This document shows positions 37,213 to 47,939 of a stretch of 64,000 nucleotides of DNA, one piece after another; the first letter of the stretch is position 1; each line of letters opens with the position of its first letter. Under the pieces are notes generated by a model. The model was given only the letters and a program-made list of their open reading frames with translations. It did not search any database and was not told the DNA's origin. Source of the stretch: Ooceraea biroi (taxonomy: Eukaryota > Arthropoda > Insecta > Hymenoptera > Formicidae); assembly GCF_003672135.1 (NCBI RefSeq), contig NC_039513.1, positions 15,093,591 to 15,157,590 on the forward strand. Reading direction: 5' to 3'. Position numbers and translations under genes: made by a program.

Positions 37213-38647
37213 TAACGTCTTGTACTAAAGAAATATGTTTTAAATTATTTAAATTAAAATTATATTCATGCGTTTTCTCGTAATCTATCCTTTGTAAAAT
37301 GAGAGAATTCAATTTCAGCGAGGAACGGATATCAAAATTGTCTTCGCATATCTCCTGACAAACGACGAGCAAAGGAAGAGTTCCTCCGATTTTCGGATTC
37401 CGCTTGACACGCTCGCTCGCCAGCCGATCAAACTTTCTTTTCGTGTAATTGCCCGAAGGAACGGTGGATACCGTTTCGACTACGTAATTATTTCCTGCAC
37501 GCAGGGAAAATATATTTCTTTCGTACCCGTCGATGGAGGCAATCCGCGAGTGGTACCTCGGTCGCTCGTATTATGCTTTTCCAATCTCGGAGGGTTGTTC
37601 CCGCGCCTTTCCACGTGGAATCCGACGCGGGCTTATCGCTGCGGTCACGTCAGTGTGATTTCGGAATTTGGCCCACAAGCGTATGTGGGTTACCAAATCC
37701 CACCGGATTTGGAAACGATGAACCCCCTCGATCTGGCACACGCAAAACCGAGTTCTTAAATCATCACATCGTATTAATTTTATCACTATTTTATCTTATC
37801 GATACATATTGTAAGCATATAAATTTTCAATTTTTATAATCAAGGTATTTCTCAAGAAACAAAGTTGTAATTAAAATTTATTTTAAGTAAATCTAGATTT
37901 TCTAGATTTGTATTTTATTTTTCTTTTTACATTGCAAGTTACATACTTTGTAAGTTCTCAATCTACATCCTATATGTGGAAAGATGTATTTATCGTAAGC
38001 GCGATTTATATCTACTTAATGTGAGGCAAAGAAGGCGAGCGATTATTGTAGAAAATTGGAGATGAATTGTTAACCATTGATATTTTATATTTGATATTAC
38101 TTTTATCTAGAGTAACATAGAATTTGTGTTTCCTGTCATGAGGCATTTCCGTTTCTGTCCGTATCATCGTGACACGCGAAGGGTGAATGTCCTAAATTAC
38201 GACCGCAGTGAATCCACGGATTTATTGCGCGGGCGACAGCGTCGATTGAGAATTCGTGCAATGCGCTATCTCTATAACAGAAGGTTAATGTGACGACGTG
38301 AATTACAAGTATATTTAAGTAGCCCGATTTCAGAGAAGTATACCGACAAAATGATATATTAGAGTAACAGCGACGCTTTATCGATAAAATATCGATGGGA
38401 CAAAAGACTCAAGCAAAATATTCAACTGCTTATAGACGACTAGTGATTGGAAATTCAATAAAAGACATTCAGGTACACTCACATTTCATATCGCTCACTT
38501 TTTTGACAAAACAACAATTTCGGCAACAACTTCATCTCAGATACTTAGAACAAATAATCGATTATTCTAATATAAAAATATATTCGGAATCCCCAAACGA
38601 AGGGATTAAGTACTGGAGTACGATGAAATACGAAGAGCAGTACAGGC
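37213..38647. other. Intergenic DNA
   Basis: No gene, RNA or mobile element recognised. A frame of 113 codons on the plus strand (38395-38736) partly overlaps the antisense of the MBF2 gene's last exon and has no domain signal. The left end may include more of the rootletin promoter. Confidence 0.5.
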
Positions 38648-39152
38648 TCAGGGTAGTCTTAGCTTGCCTCTTCTCAGGGTGGGCTGTCCGTAGACGAAGA
38701 CCCGGTAGCGCAGTCCTCGCGAGTACTTCGACCTGAACTTCAGTTTGACGAAATTGTGGCCGACCCCGCCGAAGGTGACCCACGCGCCGCCATTGTCCTC
38801 GTCGGACAACGAGTTGAACCTGATGCACGTGATTGTCGCGTCGGTCGGGCCGTAGTCCGCTTCTACTTCCTAGTTACAATCGAGAAGTGGACTTAGTGAA
38901 TGAAGTATCGCCGCCGGCGCGATATACAGACGTGAAAAAAAAAGAAAAAGATTCATCGAGAGTTAACGAGACTGACAAGCGATGCAATCGGAAACGCACT
39001 TGGTAGCCGCCGATTCGGTGAGGTCTCCTGACATCATACTCCCAGATCAGTTCGTCGCCGGCACCCCGTTCGCACTCCCCGGCTCCTGCCTGCGCCACCG
39101 CGAGCGGAACACCGCAGCAGAGCAGCAGAAGAAGCACCGGCGAGAGCCGCAT
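38648..39152 (-). CDS. Secreted MBF2-family protein
   Basis: Two exons (39152-39000 and 38869-38648) join in phase 0 and encode 124 residues. The N-terminus is a classic signal peptide: MR, a hydrophobic SPVLLLLLCCGVPLAVAQ core, then cleavage near AQA. The mature part has GDELIWEYDV and, in exon 2, ATITCIRFNSL, GGAWVTFGGVGHNFVKLKF and YRVFVYGQ. These are the conserved blocks of the insect MBF2 family: the IT-x-I strand, the GG-x(n)-GGVG turn and the final V-x-I/V-Y-G strand. Length matches the family (about 110-130). Despite the family name, members carry signal peptides and are often annotated as salivary or haemolymph secreted peptides, so I infer an extracellular role. The donor used in exon 1 is CAA|GTGCGT, a modest match. 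Confidence 0.78.
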
Positions 39153-42100
39153 CTTCCCTCCCTCGGCGTTTCTTCGGCACGACCCCTTCGCCGAGGATTG
39201 CGATCACGTGGAAGAAGCACTGACGGGACGATAACGATATCAATGAGCAATAACTATCGGCGAGAGAGAGATATATATATATATATGTACGACGAACGTG
39301 CTCTTGGTTCTGCGATCTATTTCGGGTCCCTCGGGCAAAGGCGGCCGATTTATTGTCGAGCGATCCGGCGACTCCAAATAGCACTAACCAGTGAACGGTA
39401 TTATTAGTCGATACATCGATACACCGAATGTACTCCCTTCTGGTACAATATTTACTCGCCGCAATCGTTGTATACGCTTCTCCAGGGGAGATTAGATACA
39501 ATGGTGGTATCGTGCACCGCGCTCTCCCGTCCGCTCTCTTGTCGTCGCTCCGAGCAGCTTTTGCTGTTGTTTCGAGCCGAGAAGTCAGCGGGTATCACCG
39601 ACACTGTGGAGGGCCCTGCTCGTTCGCGTTACGCAACTCCCGTCGAAATTGGACGCGTGCATCGTGGATTCCGTGACGAGGATCCACACTCGGAACGATT
39701 AAACCCGAGAACTTGCGAGTATACAAGTGCACATGTACGGATGATGATGTAATTATCTCTGTTCATCGCGCGTTTACAATCGATGAGTTGAGCAACCTCG
39801 ACACGTACTCGCGACGCCTGCCTGGAAATTTCCCGGAATGCTTAGAATCAAGTGAATCATCTGATCGTGTTAATCCAGCTGCGATATCTGTGTGCAAGCT
39901 TGCCGGCTCTAGAAATTCTGGAATCCAGAAGTAACGGGAAAAACGTGCACTGAAATGCCGAGACCAGCTTTAATTTAATTTGTATTTTATATTTATAATT
40001 TGTGTTTTATTTTATATTTTATTCTCGAGAGAGAAAGAGGATCCTACGTGTCCCCTAAACTCTGGAAAAAATCTGCAAGGAAATATACAGATCATAATAA
40101 TTATGGTACTAATTATATATATATGTCTCTTTATATTTGATGTATCGCACTTATCGCCTTCGTATCGCGTTTACGATATACGTGAATATTTAAAATTAGG
40201 GATTTAAAATTAGGGATTATCAAGGAAAGAAGAGTCTGATATACTTTCGTGATACCCACCCACAATTTTTGACCGATTTTCTGTGTCTCCAACACCAAGA
40301 ACGATACTGCGGTCGAAATAATCATTAACCGTATACATCGTACACATGCAAAATCAACGCTACCAACCCTGACCCCGTTGACAGAGCCATTTCTGTGCAG
40401 CGCGTATCGCACCTCCTCGTTATATTTGCTCTGTTTGTGTAAGACTTATCAGTTCGGATTAAACTGGATTAGTTTTAACTATCATCGATCTGCGAGCAGG
40501 CAATTAATTATAGCTTTACTATATTAATCATACAAAATTATGCTAGTCATTGGAATATTGCACATGAATACTAAATATGACCAATAAATATGACTTGCAT
40601 TAATCATGAAGTTAATCTTATTATAAATATCGCATATATATATATATATATATCTTGCTTCTTGACGGTCGATTTAGCTCACTCAGTCATGTAAGAATGA
40701 TTCAGGGCTTCCATTGCAGGAAATGAGAAGCCAGTACAGGGGAGAAGTTTATGACGAGCCGAGCAAGAGAGGCAAGAGAAGGAAGTCTTCGTTGGGAATT
40801 TCTCGTTGCAGATAATTTAGCCACTCTCTACAATCTCCAGTAAGCGTCGCGAAGCCATAAAAAATTATCTAAGCGTCTTTCTCGATTTATGTATTTTAAA
40901 TAACGTTAACACAAAACCGACAAAAACAATTTGCCACACCCGAAAGAAGATAAATCTGCGTAAACAAAGATAATACCGGTTAATTGCTAATATAAATGCT
41001 TATATCCCGAATATACGGGTGAATACAGCACACTCCTGAAGTAACAAGTGTTTTCGGGCTGAACCGTGTGAAGAGTGAAGTTCCGGGCACAGAGAGAGAG
41101 AGAGAGAGAGAAAATATCGGATTGTAAAATGTTACTGCCACCAGCGAATGGCAGTAGAGAATAAGTGGCTGGCAGTAAGCAGACCATCGCTATGTCAGTC
41201 AGGTGAATCGGTTCCCACAATACCGTGCCTGGAACCACGCGGCGTGCATTGCCTAAGGAAACGACTTTACTTCTTGTTCCAAAGCCGCTAAACGAAGTTA
41301 GTGGCTTTTAAGGGTCCTTTTACTCTGAGCTTCGTTACTGCGGAAAATCGACTTGGCCGAAATTTGCTATTATTATAGCAAAGCTGAAGTCACGGGCGGA
41401 GTTTTGATATAATTGGTTGGATCTTAGGATTGAGAACATCTGGATATCGTGACATTAATGTAACTTGTTAGTTCAAGTCAATAGCAGGATAAGAGAAATA
41501 AAAAATTGAAAAACAAATAGATGACACCGCGTTTTAATATTTCTTTTGCACTATCGATCTAAACCATCGACATATTATATGTCGATGATCTAAACTGTAT
41601 TTGAGAAGAATTTTGCACAATTTGCAACTGTTTTATTTTAATTTTTCTACATGTTCTATAGCGGAATGATTGAACAGTTAATCTGATATCTAAAAATTAA
41701 CATTCTGAAATATATAAAGAAAAACAGCTTACTCACTGAAGTCTATTTATTCGTAATAAAATATTTTTTTTAGAAATGCGACATATTTGCCTAGTGGATT
41801 AATTTTATTCGTAAAGGTTGAATGAGCAGTGAGCACCATGATCTTAAGTAGAAACAGACAGATGCACAGTCGACGTGAACTATGTGAATGAGAGTTTGAA
41901 AGTTTGAGAAAGATAAATGTCTTTATCGCGTGTCTCTTCTGAAGGAGAGTAAAAAAATGAGTAAAGGGAACCGTCGTATTGATTTATTTTACTGGCCGTC
42001 GTCAGGGAACTGCATTTCAATATTATCGCATGATAAGGCTGCGTTACACACTTCATTGCCGCCATTATCCAAAAATCTCCTCCAAAACTTCTACTTCTAC

Positions 42101-45100
42101 TTCTCTTATCTAAAAAAAAAAAGAAAAACAGATGTGCGCATCTCCATTTTCGTTTATCGTCTTACGGATTTATCGATAAATGTACATAACGGTTCATCTT
42201 AATTAAATTTTAAAATAGCCTATGTTTACGTAAAAACATGAGAGCAGCTATCAGGATGCGACAAATTCCATCTGCCTGCTTACTGATACTGCAATAACAA
42301 AATGTCTAAATAAAAGATGCTCTAGAAGAATGATCGTTACTCGCCAATTTTCTTAAAAAGTAATATTTTTATTTTACATTCCTCATATTTTGTAAATTGT
42401 CAGTCGGTTCATTTTTCTCGGCGTTCTCGGTTTCATCTTAGCCAATTAGTTTTTAACACCGACACACGTGAAGGAATCATTAGCGATAAAACTATCGCCA
42501 GACAACTTTTGCATATCGCGTCTTATCAGGCCAAAGTTTTCCGCTACTGCGAATGTTTCCATAGCAAGAAAGTCTTAGACGTTAATCCTCAATTAAGTAT
42601 AATAATTCCATTTGCATTGAACGCAGAAGTGCGAAGAATGCATCGAATAACATAAACTTGTAAACGTTCCTTTATTTAAGTGACGAATTCATCCAGCTGA
42701 AATTGTTGCCAAACCTGAAATTAAGCTTGAAAAATTCAACTGAACGTCAGAGGGAGATGAGATCATTAATTTCTAATTGAGCGATGATGACACGTAGTGA
42801 AAAAAAATGTAATGCGGCAATTAGCCCCGGTTATCCTAGTAAGCGGTTGATTAAGGGTTGATTAACGGCAGAGTTGATTGTGCCCGGCGACGTTGACGCC
42901 GGACACTTATCTGTTCGAGGAAAGAAGCGGTTAAAAATGCAATGCAACGTCTGGAAGGAGGAAGGAGAGGAGAGGTGAAAAAAGGAGAAGGAAGGCAGAT
43001 AATACCGGCGAACTGGCGTCTCTCCTTTACTCTCTCTTTCTCTTTACGAACCGGCGACCCCGAGCTGTCAAAGTCCGTCAGCCACTCTTGCCCCCCGGGT
43101 CACTTCTTCATCTATAACAGGGCATTATTTACAGCCTCGCGCGTCGTGAAGAGATTACAAGTTCCACCGGCTAACCAGCAACTTGCTCGCCGAGGCGCCC
43201 ACAAGATGCGTGCAGAACGCATTTATTACGCATTCGTGTGTTCTCATTAGCACGAGCAAACAACGCGATTTCTGACCTGATCTCGACGATACAATCATGG
43301 TGACGCATGATGGTCATTGCTCCTCTCTTCGGCCGTAGAGTGTGTCAGGGAAGACAGTCGAGGACTCGATGACGATTATTTTACGTCTCCATCGTCCCTG
43401 AGATTCATCCGGGAAATCGCTTCATCATTTCGTCAAGCGAAATTTTGCGAAAAGATTACAAATACCATTTATGCGAATGTATTTTTCCTTCAAGCCCATC
43501 TTCGACTTTCTTCTCGTTGCTCGAACTGATTTTTGTGGATAGAAATACATTTCATATCTGACGAAAAATAGTCGAAAATAAGAGAACAATGTATAGAATT
43601 TCTTAGAATCTCAATTTTTAGCGCTCTGAAAAGTTTAACATGCAGTGTTCTCAGAATAGTTATCTTTTCATGGAAAACAGTTCTATCAGCTGTGCCAAAG
43701 CGAATAATATTATTAAAAAATCGCAGATGTTGCTTATACAAGTTTTTGTTTTCGATCCTGAAATAGTCTTCTTTATATCAAGACTTCAGAAGTCAATAAT
43801 TGATCATGGTCATTTATCAAGACAGAAAATAAGAACTGTTTGCGAAATCTATTGCAATATCAGTGCAACAACTGATTCTTATAACTGAAAAATATATGAT
43901 GGAGATGGATTCCGGCTTTCTTCAACTTTTTACGAAAAAGTACTATAATACATGCATATTGCATACATATTTATTACATCTTCACCTAAAGACAAGTTTA
44001 TTGTCTTATTGCTTTATTGCCTTAGATAAAAATTAGCCAACAATGTCAGAGCAATACTATAATTTCTTCCTCACGTCTTACATCCATGTATTAACTCGTA
44101 CATAATGTTTTTATGAAAATTTATTAACAAAAAATGGCTGTTATATAATGCGGATTATATCATCATCATCATCATCAGAAATAAAGTAGATTATATTTCG
44201 AACTATGTCAAAGAATTCTCCATGGTATAGAGTCAAAAGCTCTCGAGATGATGAGCGAATACATAAAGCAATCCAGACAAACGTATATGACTCGTATTAA
44301 CTCTTTCGATATCATTAGAATGCTTTTCTGACACCTCGAAAAATATTTGGAAAATTTGATCGAAAATATAAAACAGTAATAAATAATAAAATATAATAGT
44401 CATCATTAGAATAGAAATCATTAGAATAGATACATTCCAGTCAAAAAATTGTTAAACCTATTTTAACGTATCGTCGAAAAAGTAAAGTATACGGTATCGA
44501 AGATATAACTCACACATACATTTTTCGTATAAAAGAATGATATCGAAAGAGTAAGCACACTTCCTCCGATTACACGCTGCTATTTACAAAATAATTATAT
44601 TCGTGAATCGTGTTTACGCTGCGAGTCTCTCGCTAAGTAAAGCGACATATTCTATATCATCGACGTTCACTGATTTATGAGTAATAACTCATAAATATTG
44701 CCACTGTGCACGAACGTACCGTCATTAACGTACATCCATAAGAGGAATTCGCGTTCAATGTGACAGTAAGATACGCTAGATGAATAATCGAAAACTCTAG
44801 GATATTAGTATAAAATCTTCGAGGACTAGTAATTACTAATCCTCGCTATGCTACACGATATCGATCGTTTAAATGCGATAAGCGTCAAGTCTCAGAATCT
44901 CTTCGCATTGATGTGACTTGCCTAGCATCCCCGGGGTCGATTAGTTAACTGGATGTAAGTTAATGGGGTAGACGAAATTAACAACGAACTCTCATAAATC
45001 GGATCTAGAGGAACGCTGTATTGTTTGATCGCAGTCACGATCACGATAGAGCACAGCGAGATTAGAGTTTCCGCCGGTTTCTGAAGGAACACGTTCCACC

Positions 45101-46202
45101 GTGTCGTCCCTATTATTATAATATATACCGAGCCGTGCGGGCTCTCGCTGTGCCAGTCTGCGAAAAGATAGGAACATATTAATCATGTGGCGCAAAAGTG
45201 TCCGTTTAACTTAATCAGCGTTGATAGCACGCGATTTGTACATGTGTATTTTCATCCGTGTGTCCGGTCGCCTCGCTCCTCTGTGCGCTCCCCCAACCGA
45301 AGAACGAGAACAGCGTCCGATGGTTAAAATCGGTGCAGCGTGGAGGCGTTTGTTAGTTGGAGCTGTTTTTTTCACCGATTGCAAGGCGAACTTGACCTTT
45401 GCACCTATTTTTAACTCGCTTGCACACGCTTTCTTTAAAATCCCACCGAACGAGCGTGATGCCACCGGTAGCGCGCGATAGAGGTACGCGTGAATCCTCG
45501 ATTCTCCTCGACATAAATCGGAGAATACGTCCCCCATCAGATACTTCCTACTTCTCAAACTGATGTGCAACTCCCTGATGTGTGTCTCTTCTCTTTCCTT
45601 AAATATTAATGTTATTACTAATCGTTAACAATTGAAAGTGAAGTAAAGTGGCATACTCGCATCGTACATACATACATACATACACATATACATGTTCTAT
45701 CTCTCTCGCTTTCTCTCTCTCTCCCCTTTTGTAACATTTTATTACGTGGAATCATGTTAAAGTCTCGCATTCGCTGTTATGCTACAGAGTAACGGATGTA
45801 ACATAGAGAAACACGCAACTCTCAATCTCGATGAGATTCGAGCACGCATTCGGAACGACTACCGCGCTGATCGCGTTCTCAACAGATGTTTGCAATAAAT
45901 AATATCACATTCCACACACAATTACTCACAAAAATAAGTACAAACTCGTCCGGGAATCTCGTCCTCGGATCACCTCTTTGGCACGTTCATTCCTCTCGAA
46001 GACGCAGTCGGCGTCGTGGTACCTGAATCGCCCACAATGATCCTCGTGGAGCGCCCGAAGGCTCAAAGCTGCGAGCGAACAGCAGACGACACAATCTGTG
46101 GACCTCTCGGTGGAGAATCCTCTTCGCTCGTCCAGCATCGTTTCCAGTAGATCCAATCTTGAAATTACCGGCATCGAACCGCCAGGCATGTACGCCAGGA
46201 GC
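39153..46202. other. 7-kb interval without a supported gene
   Basis: No coding exon with a domain or consistent splicing was found on either strand. Simple repeats occur: (TA)n near 39268 and 40630-40653, (AG)n near 41090-41112, (ATC)n near 44158, (CATA)n near 45668. Perfect or near-perfect palindromes lie at about 41567-41589 and 44671-44694. The right end should contain the 3' UTR of the ATP-grasp-like gene on the minus strand. Confidence 0.45.
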
Positions 46203-47939
46203 CTACTGCACCACCGCCAAGGGTGGGTTGTGCTGTGCTGGTTGCGCCCTGATCACTCCGGCCACGCGTCTGAACGGCAACTGCAGGTGGTAATAGGCGC
46301 AATAGGGCAATGGGTCCCAGTAGACGAAGAGGGCCTCCCTCTTGTCCAACAGGGTGCCCAGCAGGTGCGGTTCCGTCTCACTGGCTGGTCGTTTCAGGGC
46401 TCCCGTCACGGCATCGGAGAGCAGATGTCTGTCCGGCGTGCCCAGCACCCCCGAATTCTGCCGCGAGAAATGTCGGCACGGCTTCCAGACCAGACGCGGG
46501 TGTATCCCGGTGTGGCAGATGTAGGGCAGACTCACGCCCACGCGACAGCCGATGGACACCAGCTCGTCCGTCTCCTCCGACACCGCCAGCCGGAAGCTCA
46601 CGTGCCCGGTGATCCTGCCGCCGCAGGAACGGCCGAAGAACTGCTCCAGCCACTGCGTCACCTCCGGACGCTCCTCGGGTACGAGCCCACCCCGATCCTC
46701 GTCCACGCGGCACGTCACGTTCGCCACGATCCGCGACTCCTTCAGCGTGGTGCAGGTGATGAAGTGATTTCCGCCAGGGTCGCGGATCACCACCCACGGC
46801 CTCCTCTCGCTGATCTCGTGCTGCTGGTTCCTGAACTCGCGGGCGGTGGGCGGTAGCAGGATCTTCGCGCGGTCGCGCATCCCGGCAGGACCGGCGGCCA
46901 GCATCATGTACCTGCCGTTGCGGAAGGCGTTCTGCTCGTACAACGCGGACAGGTCCTCCATCGATCGCAGCAGGAAGTGCTGAGGAGTTGGCAGACGGAG
47001 TACGCGGCAGCGGCGCAGCAGCTCCAGCGGATCGTCCAGCGAGGTGACCTCGCCAGCGTCCGGCACGAAGCACTCGCAGCCCATGATCTCCAGATGTGGC
47101 TTCGCCAGGGCATCGTAGTACGCCGTGCTGGCGGCACTCACCGGTATATAATAGGCCACTTTCTCGCGCTGCACGATGTCCCGCAATGCCTTTATGTACT
47201 CCACAACGCTCTTCGGTCCAGGCTGCGGCACCGTGTAGAACTTGGAGCAGGCGGTGGAGAACCGGGCCAGGCCGAACAGGCCGTCAAGCTCGCACACCAC
47301 CACCCGGGCACCTGCCTTGTAGAAGTTCCGCGCCAGGTGGACAGCCTGTACCGTGCTACCACCGCTGATCAGCACGCAGCGCTTGTTGCGTGACCGTTCG
47401 TAGGCTGGAGTGTGCAGTATGGTGATGAACCACTTCAAGGCAGTGAGCGGTAGCTGCAGAATCACCCAGAACAGGTAGACCCAGGCGGACGCCCACAGAG
47501 CAGGCGCCCAGACTGCGTAACTCATAGCGTTGAAGATACCCTGAAGGAAACCCCTTAAAAGCCCAAAGTACCACGACAGGATCCTCCATAGTAAGGAACT
47601 GTGGGCTTGCTCGACGTTCGGATTCGTCGCATTCGTCCTGTACTGGTGGTGGATCTGGTTCAGCGACGGTTGTCGTTGCTGCTGTCGTCTCTGGGAGAGT
47701 ATCACCGTCGGGATACTCGAGGCCGACGACGCCCGGGAGAGACTCGTTCGCTGTGCATTGGTCGTCGGTGCGGACACGTTCGACAGTGAGCGCTTGAACG
47801 TGGACATGACGGGCGACATCCGGAGCGGCGACATGGACATCGGCGTGCCAGGAAGCGGCGGTGACGCACTGTTACTGCGCGACATCGGCGGACTGGAGGA
47901 CCACAGTCTCGAGACGTTTTCGCTCGAGCAAGCGGGCAT
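46203..47939 (-). CDS. Membrane-anchored ATP-grasp-like protein, probably catalytically degenerate
   Basis: A single GC-rich exon encodes 578 residues. Residues 1-110 are Ser/Pro-rich and low complexity. Residues about 115-175 hold two or three hydrophobic segments (LLWRILSWYFGLLRGFL, WASAWVYLFWVILQLPL). A Rossmann-like pre-ATP-grasp half follows: CVLISGGSTVQAVHLARNF, ARVVVCELDGLFGLARFS, YYIPVSAASTAYYDALAKP, TSLDDPLELLRRC. The ATP-grasp half has RRPWVVIRDPGGNHFITCTT and ITGHVSFRLAV, and the protein ends near DPLPYCAYYHLQLP. From memory, related fungal and bacterial proteins read LDDK, QEF-x-G and IECNPR at the first, second and third key sites. Here they read LDDP, IRDPGG and IGCRVG, so lysine, acidic and Asn/Arg ligands seem lost. 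I infer a membrane pseudoenzyme. Substrate and role are unknown. The start is the first ATG after an upstream in-frame stop. Confidence 0.65.
   Translation of the reverse strand: MPACSSENVSRLWSSSPPMSRSNSASPPLPGTPMSMSPLRMSPVMSTFKRSLSNVSAPTTNAQRTSLSRASSASSIPTVILSQRRQQQRQPSLNQIHHQYRTNATNPNVEQAHSSLLWRILSWYFGLLRGFLQGIFNAMSYAVWAPALWASAWVYLFWVILQLPLTALKWFITILHTPAYERSRNKRCVLISGGSTVQAVHLARNFYKAGARVVVCELDGLFGLARFSTACSKFYTVPQPGPKSVVEYIKALRDIVQREKVAYYIPVSAASTAYYDALAKPHLEIMGCECFVPDAGEVTSLDDPLELLRRCRVLRLPTPQHFLLRSMEDLSALYEQNAFRNGRYMMLAAGPAGMRDRAKILLPPTAREFRNQQHEISERRPWVVIRDPGGNHFITCTTLKESRIVANVTCRVDEDRGGLVPEERPEVTQWLEQFFGRSCGGRITGHVSFRLAVSEETDELVSIGCRVGVSLPYICHTGIHPRLVWKPCRHFSRQNSGVLGTPDRHLLSDAVTGALKRPASETEPHLLGTLLDKREALFVYWDPLPYCAYYHLQLPFRRVAGVIRAQPAQHNPPLAVVQ

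Noticed and set aside
44158..44178. Short ATC repeat checked as a possible CRISPR-like or regulatory array
   Set aside because: Simple trinucleotide repeat with no spacers; CRISPR arrays are not expected in insect nuclear DNA.
46098..47393. Several plus-strand frames and a 231-codon shifted minus-strand frame
   Set aside because: All overlap the GC-rich ATP-grasp-like exon in other frames; only the 578-codon frame has coherent domain structure.
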